This document shows positions 1 through 8,447 of a stretch of DNA of 46,455 nt, one piece after another. This stretch comes from Amoebidium appalachense (taxonomy: Eukaryota; Ichthyosporea), in NCBI GenBank assembly GCA_963693365.1, contig CAVNZM010000035.1:1-46455 (forward strand), written 5' to 3'. Each line of letters opens with the position of its first letter. Position 1 is the first letter of the stretch. Both the position numbers and the translations under genes were made by a program. The notes under the pieces were generated by a model that was given only the letters and a program-made list of their open reading frames with translations, made no database searches and was not told where the DNA came from.

Positions 1-453
1 ATGGAGATCCGCCTCCTGCAGCTGCAACGTGAGATGCGCACCGAGGAGGACTATCTGCCACCAGAATACATCAAGGCCTCCAAACGACTTCGCAACGTCA
101 CCCAGCGCACCTGTACCCAGCAGGTCCCGGGAGTCTATGTGTTTGTTTCCAAGTATGGGGCAGTCCCTTGCTTAAAAATTGGTCTAAGCATGAAGAACGT
201 GAGTGGACGTATGCGTGAGGCCGCGACTTGGCATACTGATGCGCAAAAACGTCTTCTGTTTGCTCTACCTGTCCCCACTCAGAATCTGAGGGATGCAGAA
301 AAGTTTGTGCACCAGCAGCTGTACCAGGAAAACATCGAACGGGAGATGTTTGGGGTGGACTTTGCGTGCCTGGCCCCGGTTCTTGCCGACATGGCCGAAG
401 CCTTTATGGATCCTGGCGATACCAAGGACTTGGCACTGGCTGTATTTGGTTAA
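1..453 (+). CDS. GIY-YIG-type (T5orf172/MUG113-like) domain protein
   Basis: The 150-aa product carries a compact T5orf172-like GIY-YIG module. It opens with GVYVFV (residues 44-49), continues with LKIGLS and an Arg in GRMREA, and has a conserved-type acidic residue in the helix DAEKFVHQQL. This fold is typical of small nucleases found in phages, giant viruses and mobile genes. The role here could be DNA processing or selfish-element biology, but catalysis cannot be judged from the motif alone. The reading frame begins exactly at the first base of the window, so a longer N-terminus to the left cannot be excluded. An AATAAA lies 10 nt after the stop. The gene is followed by a repeat-rich stretch, a setting in which mobile nucleases are common. 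Confidence 0.6.
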   Translation: MEIRLLQLQREMRTEEDYLPPEYIKASKRLRNVTQRTCTQQVPGVYVFVSKYGAVPCLKIGLSMKNVSGRMREAATWHTDAQKRLLFALPVPTQNLRDAEKFVHQQLYQENIEREMFGVDFACLAPVLADMAEAFMDPGDTKDLALAVFG

Positions 454-462
454 GGTGAAGGT

Positions 463-468
463 AATAAA
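463..468 (+). terminator. AATAAA signal after the GIY-YIG gene
   Basis: AATAAA sits 10 nt past the stop codon. Similar hexamers lie at many gene ends in this window, so it probably marks an mRNA 3' end. Confidence 0.4.
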
Positions 469-533
469 GACACGAATCATTCACCGACTTGCAGAGCTTT
501 CGTGGGACCTGCCCTGCAGGTCTGCCCTGTAGA

Positions 534-1030
534 AATCCAATGGTACTCTCTGATTTCCAAGGAGAAGACGGTGATCTGCCCTGCCAGTGCATTAGCGGCC
601 TGGAGGTTCCCCAAGGCGGGTCTGGGGATCCAATGGTGTTCTCTGATTTCCAAAGAGAAGATGATAGAGAACCCCCAAGGCGGGTCTGGGGATCCAATGG
701 TGTTCTCTGATTTCCAAAGAGAAGATGATAGAGAACCCCCAAGGCGGGTCTGGGGATCCAATGGTGTTCTCTGATTTCCAAAGAGAAGATGATAGACGAC
801 CCCCAAGGCGGGTCTGGGGATCCAATGGTGTTCTCTGATTTCCATGCAAGGTCTATGATAGCCCAGGTGCCTCGCAGAACACCTCTATCTTTCCCTGAAA
901 CTTGATGCGAGATGTGTCCACCAAGCTAGACTGATGATCTTCAGTGTAGCTAGACTGATGATCTTCAGTGCAGCTAGTTCTCTGGTTTCCAAGGAGAAGA
1001 TGGTGGAGGTCCCCCAAGGCGGGTCTGGGC
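534..1030. repeat. 64-bp tandem array with diverged half-units
   Basis: Four nearly identical 64-bp units run from about 611 to 866; the word CCAAGGCGGG recurs at 611, 675, 739 and 803. A partial diverged unit lies before the array (534-585, with ATCCAATGGTACTC and CTGATTTCCAAGGAGAAG) and another after it (about 978-1030). The unit is not a multiple of three, so long minus-strand frames through it are repeats of the same bases in successive frames rather than evidence of a protein. Nothing else gene-like is seen between 454 and 1120. Confidence 0.9.
924..971. repeat. 24-bp direct repeat, two copies
   Basis: The 24-bp unit beginning AGCTAGACTGATGATCTTCA occurs twice back to back (924 and 948), followed by a further AGCTAG. 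It sits between the 64-bp array and its last half-unit. Confidence 0.85.
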
Positions 1031-1119
1031 ACGACCGAAAGAAAAACCATTGACCCCTGTCCTGTGCATCCTAGGGCATTCCAAATAAAAAACGTCCATG
1101 TGAGTCACACGGCATCCCC

Positions 1120-1125
1120 TTTATT
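1120..1125 (-). terminator. AATAAA overlapping a stop codon
   Basis: On the minus strand the stop TAA of the 452-aa gene is part of AATAAA. The same arrangement is seen at 15882, 28104 and 34446. Confidence 0.4.
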
Positions 1126-2479
1126 TGACCGCGACCAGCGCCGAGAAGCACCCGGTCACCCTTGTCCCGGTCTCGTCCACCACCACCAGCCGCAGCGTGT
1201 CGACGTGATCCAGCGTCCCCAAGATCTGCGGGCTCGCCAGCATGTCGTCCACCGCCCCGCCCGCCGCCCCCTGCACGCCGGGCGCCATGATGCGCCCCTG
1301 CAGGCTCGTCTCGCCCTGCATGACGTGCACCATGAGCGCCCCCCGCGGGCCCAGGGGGGCATCCGTCCCAAACACGCACTGGATGTTGTCGCCCTGGCAC
1401 GGCAGCTGCTGGTCGCCCTCCTCCACGGCCGCATGGTCTCGCCCGTCGAAGTAGCGGGCCAGCGGAGGCAGCCCCGCCGTCAGGCTGTGGCTGACGTGCG
1501 CGCCGGCCGCCATTCCCAGCACGCTCCCGAGCCCCCGGCACACGTCAAGCGAGAACGTCGGCACCGACGCATACGGCAGCCAGTGCTTGATGGTGTCCGG
1601 ATCCATGTTCTTGCGGTGGTGGATGCTGATGACCAGTCGCCCGGGCAGCGCGAGCTTCGAGGGCGTCATGAGGTTGTACAGCGTGTTGTGGAACGGCCAC
1701 TGGATGCGCCCGTGGGCGTCACGCTCGTTGGCCAGCTCACGCCACGCCCATGCGTTCTCCCTGTAGTACAGCTGCGCGAGCATCAGCGCCTCGAAGGCGA
1801 TCTCGTCGCGCGGGCCCTGCCGGCGGGGCGCCCACCGCGTCTTGCACACAAAGTCCTGGTGCCTGGTCCACGCCTCGCCGTTGCGCTCGGCGTCCCGGCG
1901 CAACCGCTCCGTGTGTGTGACGGTGGCGTAGTAGGGCAGCGTGTCCGGGTACATCTCGAGAATGTCCGCCACCTCCTCGGGGCTGTAGCTGGGGTTGAAG
2001 CATGCGGCGATGGCGGCGTCCAGACGCATCTCGAGCTCGGCGCACAGGGTGTCCAGGGTGTAGTTGCCCACAGGCAGGTACACGTCGGTGGACGCCTTCA
2101 CCCACATGCCCGGGGGCCGGCCGTCGGGCGAGTCCAGGTACGACAGCGACAGCGTCAGCCTGTTGGCGCCCTCGCACACGTCGTACACGCTGTGCGCCTT
2201 GAAACCCTCGACACGGATGCCGTGCACGGACTGGGTGGCGGGAAACTCCACCTGCAGCGGCCGGCACTCGGACCCGCCCGTCACGAAGTGGTAGCGCCAC
2301 TGGCCCTGCGGCGGCTGCGGGGGCTCGACACGCGGGGGCGCCTCGCTCGGCACCGACACGCTGCGGGGGGCCGAGGGCAGGGCCGGCCCGTGCGGGAACG
2401 CTGCCCGGCGGGCCACGGCCGCCGAGAAATCGATGTGGGACGCCATGTCGTCAAGGATGCGGGAGCGCGCATGCGACAT
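1121..2479 (-). CDS. beta-rich virion-type protein, paralogue of the 875-aa protein at 18139
   Basis: This is a 452-aa protein of unrecognised family. A hallmark segment reads TDVYLPVGNYTLDTLCAELE, preceded by SVHGIRVEGF. The 875-aa protein at 18139-20766 has the same order: a VHGVRGVRVESV-like strand, then ISVDIPEGRYTVDELL, and a comparable C-terminus ending in VAVK or LRLVK. I infer a shared beta-sandwich structural family, possibly surface or fibre proteins; this is not a recognised domain. The start at 2479 was chosen because GTAATG sits on it and upstream codons lie in AT-rich promoter DNA. Starts at 2578 or 2446 are possible. Codon use is uniformly GC-rich, unlike the paralogue. Confidence 0.7.
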   Translation of the reverse strand: MSHARSRILDDMASHIDFSAAVARRAAFPHGPALPSAPRSVSVPSEAPPRVEPPQPPQGQWRYHFVTGGSECRPLQVEFPATQSVHGIRVEGFKAHSVYDVCEGANRLTLSLSYLDSPDGRPPGMWVKASTDVYLPVGNYTLDTLCAELEMRLDAAIAACFNPSYSPEEVADILEMYPDTLPYYATVTHTERLRRDAERNGEAWTRHQDFVCKTRWAPRRQGPRDEIAFEALMLAQLYYRENAWAWRELANERDAHGRIQWPFHNTLYNLMTPSKLALPGRLVISIHHRKNMDPDTIKHWLPYASVPTFSLDVCRGLGSVLGMAAGAHVSHSLTAGLPPLARYFDGRDHAAVEEGDQQLPCQGDNIQCVFGTDAPLGPRGALMVHVMQGETSLQGRIMAPGVQGAAGGAVDDMLASPQILGTLDHVDTLRLVVVDETGTRVTGCFSALVAVK

Positions 2480-2658
2480 TACATTGGGGCACAATAAAAA
2501 AGAAGCCAGCTCTAGACACAAGATCAAACAGCACATCAAATTGGCCATATACACGACAAAGAAAAACAAGGTTGCCAAATATCTTTGTAGCAGCGTGCAC
2601 CCAAACCAGGGGGCAATGGAAATGCCAGCCTTTCTTACATTTGTTCGTCTGATTCATG

Positions 2659-3162
2659 CTAGAACTCAACCAGCTTGCCATGTTGCTTCTCGCTCTCCGG
2701 CACTTGTGCGGCCATCACATACGTGACCTGCGATTCCGATGCAGCCACACCGGACTTGTTTGACCACGCATCCAACGGCCATTTCTTGACGGCTTTTCTC
2801 ATGTAGCAATAGCCTTTTGGCCGCTTCCCGTCCATATCCTGCCATGGCGAATAGCCCACCTGTTCGCATCCGCTCATAGATTGGCATCGGTTAATGCACT
2901 GACTGGCCGACGTGTACCCATAGTTCACCGGGTCTTGCCAGTCGTTAAACGTGTTGTCCGTGCTGTGGTCCCCCACTTGGTCGAAAGCATACCACTGTGT
3001 CCGTGCGACTGCAGGGGTACTGTCGTTTTTGCCGGGGCCAGGCTTAGGGGTACTGTCGTTTTTGCCAGGGGCAGGTTTGGGTTCGTACTTGATGTATGCC
3101 CATGTCAACACACCGATAGTAAGCATTAGAATGATTAAGGCAATCGCATTTGAGAAGTCCAT
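2659..3162 (-). CDS. N-terminally anchored protein with PAN/apple-like domain
   Basis: The 167-aa product begins with a membrane anchor (residues 5-24, NAIALIILMLTIGVLTWAYI). A short stalk follows with two copies of PxPGKNDSTP (residues 30-50), visible as a DNA-level duplication. The C-terminal domain has the Cys spacing of PAN/apple modules: C89, C93, C99 and C119, with aromatic residues between. PAN domains bind proteins or carbohydrates, so I infer a type II surface protein with its binding domain outside. The ATG at 3162 was chosen because it puts the anchor at the N-terminus. Upstream in-frame codons to 3270 lack a plausible role. Confidence 0.7.
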   Translation of the reverse strand: MDFSNAIALIILMLTIGVLTWAYIKYEPKPAPGKNDSTPKPGPGKNDSTPAVARTQWYAFDQVGDHSTDNTFNDWQDPVNYGYTSASQCINRCQSMSGCEQVGYSPWQDMDGKRPKGYCYMRKAVKKWPLDAWSNKSGVAASESQVTYVMAAQVPESEKQHGKLVEF

Positions 3163-3242
3163 TCTTCTTGCGCAAATTAAAAGCTGGCGTGGCTGAACAA
3201 AACAAAGAATGGACAGGCCAACTCTGGTTTTCCGAGAAATGA

Positions 3243-3638
3243 TTAACGTCTGATGAGCGTGCAACGGCACTCCCAGTTGGATGCGTTCACCCCGGCGGGT
3301 GGTGCGGGCGGGTCCACGGGCATCGTGGGCATGGGTTCGTCGGTTGGGTCGCCTTCAGTGATGGAGGTGGGGATCTCGAATACGTCGGTGTCCGTTTCGG
3401 TGGGAGTTTCCGAGGCCGAGGTGGTTTCGATGGTTTGAATCGAAGCGGCGGCTGTGGTGGTGGCTGTAACGGTCTCCACGTGCGTCAGGGTCGCCCACCA
3501 CGTCTTTGTTTCGGCAGTGGAGCTGGGCGGCACGTGCGCGGTGGTTGCCGCAAGGGTTGCCGAGCTTGCAAACACCAGGCACTCGGGGGCCGCAAGGACC
3601 AGTGCAAGCAGGGGGGGACACAGGAGCAGCGCACGCAT
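3243..3638 (-). CDS. secreted or surface Ser/Thr-rich protein
   Basis: The 131-aa product starts with a clear signal peptide (residues 1-22, MRALLLCPPLLALVLAAPEC). The middle is mucin-like: runs rich in Thr, Ser, Glu and Pro from about 30 to 105, suited to O-glycosylation. The end carries an NAS sequon and a small Cys cluster (CRC). No catalytic motif is seen. It lies 20 nt after the next minus-strand gene and the two were probably transcribed together. The start at 3638 is fixed by the signal peptide. The function is unknown; a stalk or decoy on the virion or infected cell is possible. Confidence 0.65.
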   Translation of the reverse strand: MRALLLCPPLLALVLAAPECLVFASSATLAATTAHVPPSSTAETKTWWATLTHVETVTATTTAAASIQTIETTSASETPTETDTDVFEIPTSITEGDPTDEPMPTMPVDPPAPPAGVNASNWECRCTLIRR

Positions 3639-3658
3639 TGATAGATGGCTACAAAATA

Positions 3659-4246
3659 TCAGAGCTCGAGCAGCGCCAGAAAAAGCGTCAGGCCCGGGAA
3701 CGGGAACAGGTCCACGCACACGCGCACGCGCCACACGTGCAGCAGGCACAGCGCAAGGTTGACGCCGCGGAACCCATACTGCATGGTGGGGCTCGTGTCT
3801 GCGACCGAGGACACAAACCACGAGGGCATGGGCAGGGGCCCCACGCCGAGCACGCCGATGGAGAAGGCCACGCCGAGCTCCACGCGGCCCTGGGGCGGTG
3901 CGCTAGGTGGGGGGAGAGCCGGCAGGTCTTTGTCGTGCAGACGCACCCGCACGCCCGCCAGACCCGTGTCGGGAACGTGGTTGGGCTGCGGGAGCGGGCA
4001 GTCGCTGAACCCAAAAGAGCTCGCCTGAGCCGGGTCATCGGTGAACGTGACGACGTTGGCCTCGGGCAGCGCCCTCCAGTACATGCGTGTCTCACCGAGC
4101 ATGGCGGTGACCTTGTCGCCGTCACGCCGCCACCGCAGGCCCATGCCCGTGTGCCTCGTGTTGGCCAGGTCCTCGGGCCACTCCACCGGGCAGCTGAGCA
4201 GCGCGAGGTTGCGGCTGACGAAGCGGTCGCCGTGCGTGATGTGCAT
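3659..4246 (-). CDS. predicted membrane protein, 195 aa
   Basis: I do not recognise the family. The N-terminal two thirds are mixed alpha/beta with RRDGDKVTAMLGETRMYWRA. A hydrophobic stretch (VELGVAFSIGVLGVG) and a C-terminal hydrophobic tail (VNLALCLLHVW to LTLFLALLEL) suggest one or two membrane passes. It is divergent from the gene at 4295, with 48 nt between the two ATGs, so the two share a promoter region. A long plus-strand frame covers the same bases but lacks membrane or domain features. Confidence 0.6.
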   Translation of the reverse strand: MHITHGDRFVSRNLALLSCPVEWPEDLANTRHTGMGLRWRRDGDKVTAMLGETRMYWRALPEANVVTFTDDPAQASSFGFSDCPLPQPNHVPDTGLAGVRVRLHDKDLPALPPPSAPPQGRVELGVAFSIGVLGVGPLPMPSWFVSSVADTSPTMQYGFRGVNLALCLLHVWRVRVCVDLFPFPGLTLFLALLEL

Positions 4247-4294
4247 GCACTACAGGAAGATTAAGCCGGCACAAAATGCGCCCGTGACGTAACA

Positions 4295-4660
4295 ATGCAG
4301 CTGGTACTCCTGCTCATGGCCCTCTGCGTGACCACCCTGCTTGCGCTTGCGCTGCGAGATGCGGTGCGCACGGTGTTCGGTCGTGACCCGCCCTGCGACG
4401 CACCCGCCTGTGCCGCCCTGCTTTATGACAAGCGCCTGGCCGCGGGCTGGGAGGCCGACACAGCCCGTTTTGGCGAATGTGGCCGGTGCCCGCGCATGGA
4501 AGTTTCCAATGTCAACGGCCTGCGCTACTGGAACGAGGAGAAGGGTCAATGGTTCTCGGCACAGATGTCCTATGCCGACTTTGCCACACGCCTGGGCGAC
4601 GACCGCACCGCCTGGCTCGCGCGGCTGGCCGCTGCGCTGAGAAGGGAGGTCCTCCGCTGA
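4295..4660 (+). CDS. small N-terminally anchored protein
   Basis: The 121-aa product has a signal-anchor (residues 1-20, MQLVLLLMALCVTTLLALAL) followed by a soluble domain with four Cys (two near CDAPAC, two in CGRC). The family is unknown. A degraded stretch at 8448-8543 encodes recognisably the same segment (LLYDKRLAA, WEADT and the following residues), so this gene was once duplicated. It converges on the frameshifted gene ending at 4703. Confidence 0.65.
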   Translation: MQLVLLLMALCVTTLLALALRDAVRTVFGRDPPCDAPACAALLYDKRLAAGWEADTARFGECGRCPRMEVSNVNGLRYWNEEKGQWFSAQMSYADFATRLGDDRTAWLARLAAALRREVLR

Positions 4661-4702
4661 GGCAGGGATCAATCCACCTCAATTCTTGACCTTTTGATGC
4701 CC

Positions 4703-5283
4703 TCAGGGGAGGAGGCGCGCCGCTTGTTCTCGGACCTCGTTCACAAGTTGCTCGCCGTCCTTGCGTGTTGGCAGTCCTGCATCCTTGAGCTCGGCATCGG
4801 TCAATACGAGAACTTTCTTGGAAAGCACCATGTCCACGACCTCTCGGTAACGCTCCTGTTGATTGACGCCGTCTTGCGCCCACCAATCCGCAGTTTGATA
4901 CATCTTAGCCCCGTAGAGTTCGACCAGGCGCTTTCCGTACATCGCGATCGTCCCCCCGACCTTATAAACCGCTTGGAATCCCCCATCCCTTGCGATTTTC
5001 GTCTTGATGAAGTTGCAGATCCGCTCGCCTATGGTGTGCCCATCCGCACCCGGTATGGACGACCAGTCGGCTTGTGAAGTCCGCAACAGTATGTAAATAC
5101 TCAACCAAGACGCACAGGCCCCATCGACCACCTCGTCTCTGTCAAACAATTCGTCGTACAATGTCCTTTCCAGAAGATTTTGCAAATCAGTGCAAACACT
5201 TTCGGGTTTGAGGGATGAAGTATGTCTTTCAGCTTGCCTGTGGGATCAGCGCTTCTCATGAATGAGACAAGGGCTTTTGTCAA
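4703..5283 (-). pseudogene. frameshifted gene of unknown function (two overlapping frames)
   Basis: The 3' frame (4703-5185) encodes about 160 aa, with a well-formed mixed helical protein ending KDGEQLVNEVREQAARLLP, but it has no ATG near its 5' end; its first ATG is about 80 codons in. The 5' frame (to 5283, ATG at 5259, MRSADPTGKLKDILHP) supplies a start and runs into the 3' frame near 5200-5215. The simplest reading is one gene broken by a single-base indel. A sequencing indel would look the same. I do not recognise the protein. Confidence 0.5.
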
Positions 5284-5509
5284 CGTGCTACTCGGGGCAT
5301 GGAATGAAGAACTCCAGAACTATACTCGACTTGTCACCTGAAACGAGTATGATGACAGAAGCATGGTGCACTTCACCTGTGTATATAATAAAGTAGGGCA
5401 CCCGTTGGGGGTCAGTCAGCCATTGGAACAACATTGTCGCGAGTTCGTTCCTAAAAAGAACTTCCATTTAGGCATCGATAGTGGTCATGAAGCCATCGTT
5501 CTGAGATTC

Positions 5510-6196
5510 CTAAACGATTGCTGGACAGTCATTGACTCGTTGTTGGGTTGTGTACGGAGCAATTCTCCGGGGGCGAAAATGTGGACTCGGAAGATATGTC
5601 TGTAGCATTACTATAGTATTGGTTCTCCCCTCTACTGCAGGCGAAGTCCACACAGACCCTACCCCTATCAAATCTTTTATGGACCCCGAAATTTGTTGGG
5701 CCCCGCGGTACAGTTTGTCAAACAAGAGGTCTGCTACCGAATCCTCCTGCAAATATGGGGGTGTTGGGTTCCCAGGGATGGTACTCTTTTTGTACTCCTC
5801 GATCTGGTATGGGGCGTGCTTCACCATGATCTCCTTGAAAGCATTGCCCCTCTTGTCCAACATGAAGTTTCGAACCGAATCGTAAGTTGTGTCGAAGGTG
5901 CGTATCCCAGGACTATCTTGGTTCTCGAACTCGATATTCACGGAGTAGCCATCCTGTTGCGCATCGAACCGGAGACGTTTAACACAGGCAAGATACACCG
6001 GGATCGTGTCGGGTTCTGTGCTTTCCAGGGAGAGGGAGAGGCAACCGTTTTCCGGTGTCCATGCGTACGTCTGAGTGCTGGGGGAGACCGGCGTTTCTTC
6101 CACAAAATGTTCTGCATTTTTCTTTACGAACCTGAAAAAGCAGCGCGGCTTCACGGGAAATCTTTCCACTACATCCCTCCCTCGCCCGTGTGCCAT
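5510..6196 (-). CDS. unknown 228-aa protein, possibly the 3' part of a decayed gene
   Basis: The product starts MAHGRGRDVVERF and contains beta-type stretches with many aromatic residues (CFFRFVKKNAEHFV; FDTTYDSVRNFML; PYQIEEYKKS). A stop codon lies directly before the ATG, so the frame is cleanly bounded. Upstream fragments at 5979-6380 and 6248-6750 run into it in other frames. It may be an intact short gene or the surviving tail of a longer one. GC content is lower than in the flanking genes. No domain is recognised. The 226 nt between this gene and 5283 hold nothing I can support. Confidence 0.5.
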   Translation of the reverse strand: MAHGRGRDVVERFPVKPRCFFRFVKKNAEHFVEETPVSPSTQTYAWTPENGCLSLSLESTEPDTIPVYLACVKRLRFDAQQDGYSVNIEFENQDSPGIRTFDTTYDSVRNFMLDKRGNAFKEIMVKHAPYQIEEYKKSTIPGNPTPPYLQEDSVADLLFDKLYRGAQQISGSIKDLIGVGSVWTSPAVEGRTNTIVMLQTYLPSPHFRPRRIAPYTTQQRVNDCPAIV

Positions 6197-6380
6197 CTAT
6201 AGATTCAACACCCCAAAACTTTGGTGGCTTCGATTGTGTTCGCTTGTTTACTGCCCGGGTGGCCTGTAATGCCTGAGCTGTCTCCTTTGCCTTTTGGTGG
6301 TCCTCAGGGCATGCGTTGTTCCAGACCGCGTCCACCGGGTATTGCCAGCCGGTCCTAATGGCAAGTCTTCAACCACCGGT
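5979..6380 (-). pseudogene. gene fragment, middle frame of a decayed gene
   Basis: This frame reads protein-like sequence from about 6380 (TGWQYPVDAVWNNACPEDHQ) to about 6210. Past that it continues only as a low-quality frame overlapping the next gene. It has no ATG at its 5' end; the first usable codon is GTG. It picks up where the fragment at 6248-6750 loses sense near 6365, which suggests a one-base indel between them. Confidence 0.4.
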
Positions 6381-6750
6381 CTAACCGGCGACTCCACACC
6401 TGTAAACTGAAAAACCCCTGCATCGTGCAATCCCTGGACCCCTGCGGCGATGATGAGCATCCTCGCAAATATGGGGTCGCCGTCTGCCGCCGCCAATGGA
6501 TCCCCCCGGGGTTCTGCCCCAGAAAGGAGCATGATGGCTGCTGTTTCGCTGGGGTAGGCATCAAACCGTCCCGTCCAATCATTAGTGTGGTTGTGGAAGC
6601 GATCCGGGAGCAAGCCGTTGATCGCCCTGTACATTCTCTCTACGTATGCCTCTAACTCCGCGGTCGACGGGGCCGGTCTGAAATTTGCGCGCAGGGCTTC
6701 TAGGCGTCTAAGTTTCGTGTACCTGATCCACTTCTGCAGCGCGTTGTAAA
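6248..6750 (-). pseudogene. gene fragment, first frame downstream of the 560-aa gene
   Basis: Read without a start from about 6750, this frame gives coherent helix-type sequence (KWIRYTKLRRLEALRANF), then AYVERMYRAINGLLPDRF and AAIMLLSGAEPRGDP. It overlaps the last codons of the 560-aa gene (6708-8390). The switch between the two lies at a run of five G (minus strand) near 6750, a likely indel site. I infer it was formerly the continuation of that gene. Confidence 0.45.
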
Positions 6751-8390
6751 CCCCCTTCTGGGATCCTCATGTCCTCTTCATCCATGGGAGAAATCGTCCG
6801 GGTGAGCCAGTCTGACAGGTCCAATGGAGACGGCAACCTGTGGAACAGCATCCGTGGCGGCGGTGGGTGGTACACCCCGTTCGGCTGTCTCGCCAGCCAG
6901 TCAAGAACCTGCCTCACGGCTTCGATCCTGGTCTCGGGTTGTGCAATCTGTACCGCAGCCCTCAGGTCGCGGAGCTCGTCGGAAAGGGTGTCGGGTGCAT
7001 TGTTGTCTGGTGGCTGCACCTCCGGGTCGTCATCAGGGACCACAAACGCGCGGTCCTCCTCGTCCTCTTCGTCTTTAGCGTCTGCCTCTTCTGCGTCCAA
7101 ATCTGCCTTCAGCATTTTGCCCAAATCTTCTTTCATTTGACGTCGTCTGGCGATCTCGAGCGCACCGCGCGCGAACAACTCAAACTTGTCAACAAGCTCC
7201 CACTTGTGCTCATAACAAAGCCGATTCGCCTGGTGCGGAGAGTCAGCGGTCAACGTAGCGAATAGTTTGACAAGGCCTTGTGCGGTCCATTCGAAAATGT
7301 TCGCATCATCTTCATCGCCCTCCGCGTGCGAAAGATCCATGGCAGACCCGGACACCGGTGCAGTGCTACCAGATGGAGCCTGGGGCATCGAATCCGAATC
7401 CGGGGCTTCGGGTTCTACAGCCATTTCGACATCGCCATTGTGGGGACGTTGTTGCATGTTTGGAATGACGCCACCGTGGCTTGCTATCATCTCGTTGAGA
7501 GCCAACTGGAAGATTCCGACATATTTGCCGCCAATACTGGTGGCGCGTTTCATAAGTTTCTTCCGGACTTCCTCCACCACAGCTTCGTCTAGCATTTCAG
7601 TTTCGACGGCCCTTTCCCATGCTTCGTTATCACCCATTGGTATATTACGTATCCGTGCCGCGGCGTACGAGGGAAACAACTCATCTGCGTACCTGAATAT
7701 GTACTCTCTCTTGGTGAGCCCCTCGGACATGTACAGAGCTGTTTCCAGGCGCTTGAGACGATTGGCCCTGCGAGCAGCCCTGCACCACAGCGCGTCTGTG
7801 ATCTGGGCGCGGATTTCCGGATCATCCATAATATTTTGAATGGCATTCTCGTCCCCATTGCGCTTGGCCGCCTTTACCTCTTCGCGCACGGCGGGGCTCA
7901 CCAGATCTTCCAGATTTTCGCGTATGTAGGGGTCGCGGTTCTCAGGCTCCCCGCCCCACAAGGTTGACACCTTTCGCACCATCCCAGACTCGGAGAGTGC
8001 CTGGCGGGCCACGCGCATGAACACCAGCGTTTCAATTATTAGGTCTTCCATCCCCCGTCCTTCGGGCATTTCCAGGCCCTGCTGTTGCAGGCGCTCAATC
8101 GCCCGCTGCACCGTGCCGTTGTCCACGGCCTCCTGAACAGCGCGCTTGTTCGGCCACCAGTTTCTACCTGTCCGGAGCGCACTTATGTCTGCCGGGTCGG
8201 CGCAGAACCAGTCGTCGACCGTCGTGCCAGGCTCAACAACCCCTGCAGCTTCCAGGACTTCAAAATACGCATCTGAGAAGGGGTCCGTGTCCTCGTCCTC
8301 CATGCTGTCCGTGCCCTCGTCCTCCATGCTGTCCGTGTCCTCGTCCTCCATGTTTTCCACCAAGTCCAGATCCTCCAGAATATTCGCCAT
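6708..8390 (-). CDS. large acidic helical protein, probably C-terminally truncated
   Basis: The 560-aa product is unrecognised. Its N-terminus has an acidic repeat, three copies of MEDE(D/G)TDS, matched by a 24-nt DNA repeat at about 8287-8352. The body is helical, with many charged pairs and acidic low-complexity stretches near residues 330-370 and 440-475. The start at 8390 was chosen because it precedes the acidic repeats directly; upstream codons to 8435 fall in another gene's relic. The frame stops about 14 codons after a G5 run, while another frame stays open and protein-like beyond it. The annotated stop is therefore probably secondary. Confidence 0.6.
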   Translation of the reverse strand: MANILEDLDLVENMEDEDTDSMEDEGTDSMEDEDTDPFSDAYFEVLEAAGVVEPGTTVDDWFCADPADISALRTGRNWWPNKRAVQEAVDNGTVQRAIERLQQQGLEMPEGRGMEDLIIETLVFMRVARQALSESGMVRKVSTLWGGEPENRDPYIRENLEDLVSPAVREEVKAAKRNGDENAIQNIMDDPEIRAQITDALWCRAARRANRLKRLETALYMSEGLTKREYIFRYADELFPSYAAARIRNIPMGDNEAWERAVETEMLDEAVVEEVRKKLMKRATSIGGKYVGIFQLALNEMIASHGGVIPNMQQRPHNGDVEMAVEPEAPDSDSMPQAPSGSTAPVSGSAMDLSHAEGDEDDANIFEWTAQGLVKLFATLTADSPHQANRLCYEHKWELVDKFELFARGALEIARRRQMKEDLGKMLKADLDAEEADAKDEEDEEDRAFVVPDDDPEVQPPDNNAPDTLSDELRDLRAAVQIAQPETRIEAVRQVLDWLARQPNGVYHPPPPRMLFHRLPSPLDLSDWLTRTISPMDEEDMRIPEGGLQRAAEVDQVHET

Positions 8391-8447
8391 ACCCGGGACC
8401 CCAAAAAGATTGCTACATGTGCACGTCCGGCGCACTTTCCGTGTTGA

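Noticed and set aside
404-849. Protein-coding minus-strand frames through the 64-bp repeats
   Set aside because: The same bases are read in three frames; composition and repeat length give no sign of coding selection.
968-2497. 509-codon plus-strand frame opposite the 452-aa gene
   Set aside because: It is an antisense shadow in GC-rich DNA: His/Arg/Val-rich, begins in the repeat array, and lacks domain order.
2479-2578. N-terminal membrane anchor on the 452-aa protein
   Set aside because: The hydrophobic codons arise from AT-rich promoter DNA; GTAATG at 2479 is the better start.
5284-5509. Plus-strand 80-codon frame starting at 5363
   Set aside because: No motif, lies opposite a better-supported gene end and starts in AT-rich spacer.
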